This document shows positions 4,225 through 5,133 of a DNA stretch of 5,133 nucleotides, in pieces. Position 1 is the first letter of the stretch. The number at the start of each line of letters is the position of its first letter. The stretch comes from Modestobacter sp. Its GTDB lineage: Bacteria > Actinomycetota > Actinomycetes > Mycobacteriales > Geodermatophilaceae. The position numbers and the translations under genes were made by a program. The stretch is from contig JAOPVN010000543.1 in the NCBI GenBank assembly GCA_025966175.1, forward strand, positions 1 through 5,133, in the 5' to 3' direction. Below the pieces are notes generated by a model. That model did no database searches, was not told the origin of the DNA, and saw only the letters and a program-made list of their open reading frames with translations.

Positions 4225-5133
4225 GCCACTCGCCATCGTCCGGTCGACCAGGGCGCCGACCACCGGGGACAGCCACCGGGCGTACTCGAGGGTGATGTGG
4301 TTGTCGTCGCGGTAGACCAGCTGGTTCCCGACGACGACGGGGCACCGGTCCGAGGTGCAGAACAGCCCGGAGACGTCGGCGTACCGGCCACCGCCGGCGG
4401 ATGCGGCCGCTGCCTCCGCCGCGATGCCCGCGTCGTCCAGGGCCGCGGCCCGCGCCAGCCCGCAGGCCCCAGCCGAGTCCAGGTGCCCGGACAGGCAGGT
4501 GGGGACGTTCATCTGCGGGTACGGGGCCGGGCCCATGACCAGCACGGTGGCCCCGGTGGCCCGCAGGTCGGCCACCGTGCGGGTCAGCGCGTCCAGCCAC
4601 TGCTGGCTGTAGACCGTGAACCCGAAGTCCGGGGTGTAGTGGTGCGCGGTGCCCAGCACGACCAGCGCCGGGTGCTCGGCCCGCAGCCGGCCCATGATCT
4701 GGCCCCGCCACTGCTCGCACTCGGTGTACTCGCGCCCCAGGTACGGACTGCTGATCGGCAGGTCCAGCAGCGGGCAGGTCACCTTGGCCATCGTCTCCAG
4801 CCGCCATCCGCGCTGGGTGGCGACCTCCTCCATCGCCGGCTGCCACATCGCGGCGTGCGAGTCTCCGACCAGCGCGACCGTCGTCGGCGAGCTCTCGACC
4901 GACGAGGCGCACTGGTCCTGGCCGACGTAGCGCCAGCTGCGTACGCAGCCGTTGACGAACACGTCCGGCTTGTCGGTGGCGGCGTCGGCCAGCGACGGGG
5001 TCAGGTCGACCGGCACCTGCCCGCGGGTCACGGATGCTGCGACGGCGGACTGCACCTGGGCGGTCAGGTCCTGCACGAGCGCGTCCGCGGGGTCGACGGT
5101 GGGTGCGGCAGGCGGCTCGGCCGGGGTCGCGGC
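4222..5133 (-). CDS. SGNH domain of a probable OafA-type membrane acyltransferase (5' end outside the window)
   Basis: The visible 303 residues are the C-terminal, extracytoplasmic SGNH-hydrolase-like domain seen in acyltransferase-3 proteins that O-acylate surface polysaccharides. Numbered from the in-frame GTG at 5076, the nucleophile motif is GDSHAAMW at 71-78 (Ser73), and the distal catalytic motif is DDNHIT, with Asp257 and His260. Eight cysteines (44, 56, 101, 120, 194, 205, 240, 245) suggest up to four disulfides, fitting a location outside the membrane. The GTG is probably internal: the frame stays open to the right edge, and the 19 codons before it encode a Pro/Ala-rich linker (AATPAEPPAAPTVDPADAL), as expected between membrane helices and the SGNH domain. 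The membrane part itself cannot be seen. A stand-alone SGNH protein with its own signal or anchor is the alternative. The stop at 4222-4224 abuts the hydrolase remnant. Confidence 0.86.
   Translation of the reverse strand, partial: AATPAEPPAAPTVDPADALVQDLTAQVQSAVAASVTRGQVPVDLTPSLADAATDKPDVFVNGCVRSWRYVGQDQCASSVESSPTTVALVGDSHAAMWQPAMEEVATQRGWRLETMAKVTCPLLDLPISSPYLGREYTECEQWRGQIMGRLRAEHPALVVLGTAHHYTPDFGFTVYSQQWLDALTRTVADLRATGATVLVMGPAPYPQMNVPTCLSGHLDSAGACGLARAAALDDAGIAAEAAAASAGGGRYADVSGLFCTSDRCPVVVGNQLVYRDDNHITLEYARWLSPVVGALVDRTMASG

Noticed and set aside
4222..4912. A minus-strand open frame that overlaps the acyltransferase gene and continues into the hydrolase remnant, which might be taken as a single 356-residue protein.
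   Set aside because: Only the part below about 4224 looks like real protein. The part over the acyltransferase gene is Arg-rich shadow sequence, so it is not one gene.
1..5133. Search for CRISPR repeats, tRNA or rRNA genes, riboswitches and insertion sequences.
   Set aside because: No regularly spaced repeats, cloverleaf-like pattern, transposase motif or known aptamer pattern was seen by eye.

Overview
The window is a GC-rich stretch of actinobacterial chromosome. Codons end mostly in G or C, non-coding frames stay open for long distances, and the protein sequences look most like Geodermatophilaceae-type actinomycetes. That placement is an impression from the proteins and was not tested. 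No tRNA, rRNA, CRISPR array or insertion sequence is visible.

Layout from left to right. Positions 1-180 are non-coding and hold two terminator-like hairpins downstream of a minus-strand gene. Positions 181-1614 (minus) encode an extracellular sugar-type solute-binding lipoprotein of an ABC importer. Positions 1745-2836 (minus) encode a Gfo/Idh/MocA-family NAD(P)-dependent oxidoreductase. These two genes read the same way, 130 bases apart, and look like part of a carbohydrate or polyol uptake and catabolism cluster. No permease gene lies inside the window. Positions 2837-3085 are a divergent intergenic region with two perfect 19-bp inverted repeats just before the next gene.

Positions 3086-3829 (plus) encode a ClpC2-like protein: a helix-turn-helix region followed by a double Clp N-domain, with no ATPase. 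The twin palindromes cover a promoter that appears to give a leaderless transcript, which suggests autorepression. Its last part is out of frame because of an apparent one-base loss near 3695. Positions 3842 to about 4224 (minus) hold the wreck of an alpha/beta-hydrolase (lipase/esterase-like) gene. It has no start, a large internal deletion right after the presumed nucleophile serine, and frame changes. Positions 4222-5133 (minus) encode the extracytoplasmic SGNH domain of what is probably an OafA-type membrane acyltransferase; its N-terminal part lies beyond the right edge.

The most interesting part is the ClpC2-like locus. Its N-domain keeps the residues aligned with the cyclomarin-binding face of ClpC1 but has lost one of the two glutamates linked to phosphoarginine binding. 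It sits behind what looks like a self-contained operator and promoter, and next to a region of gene decay.
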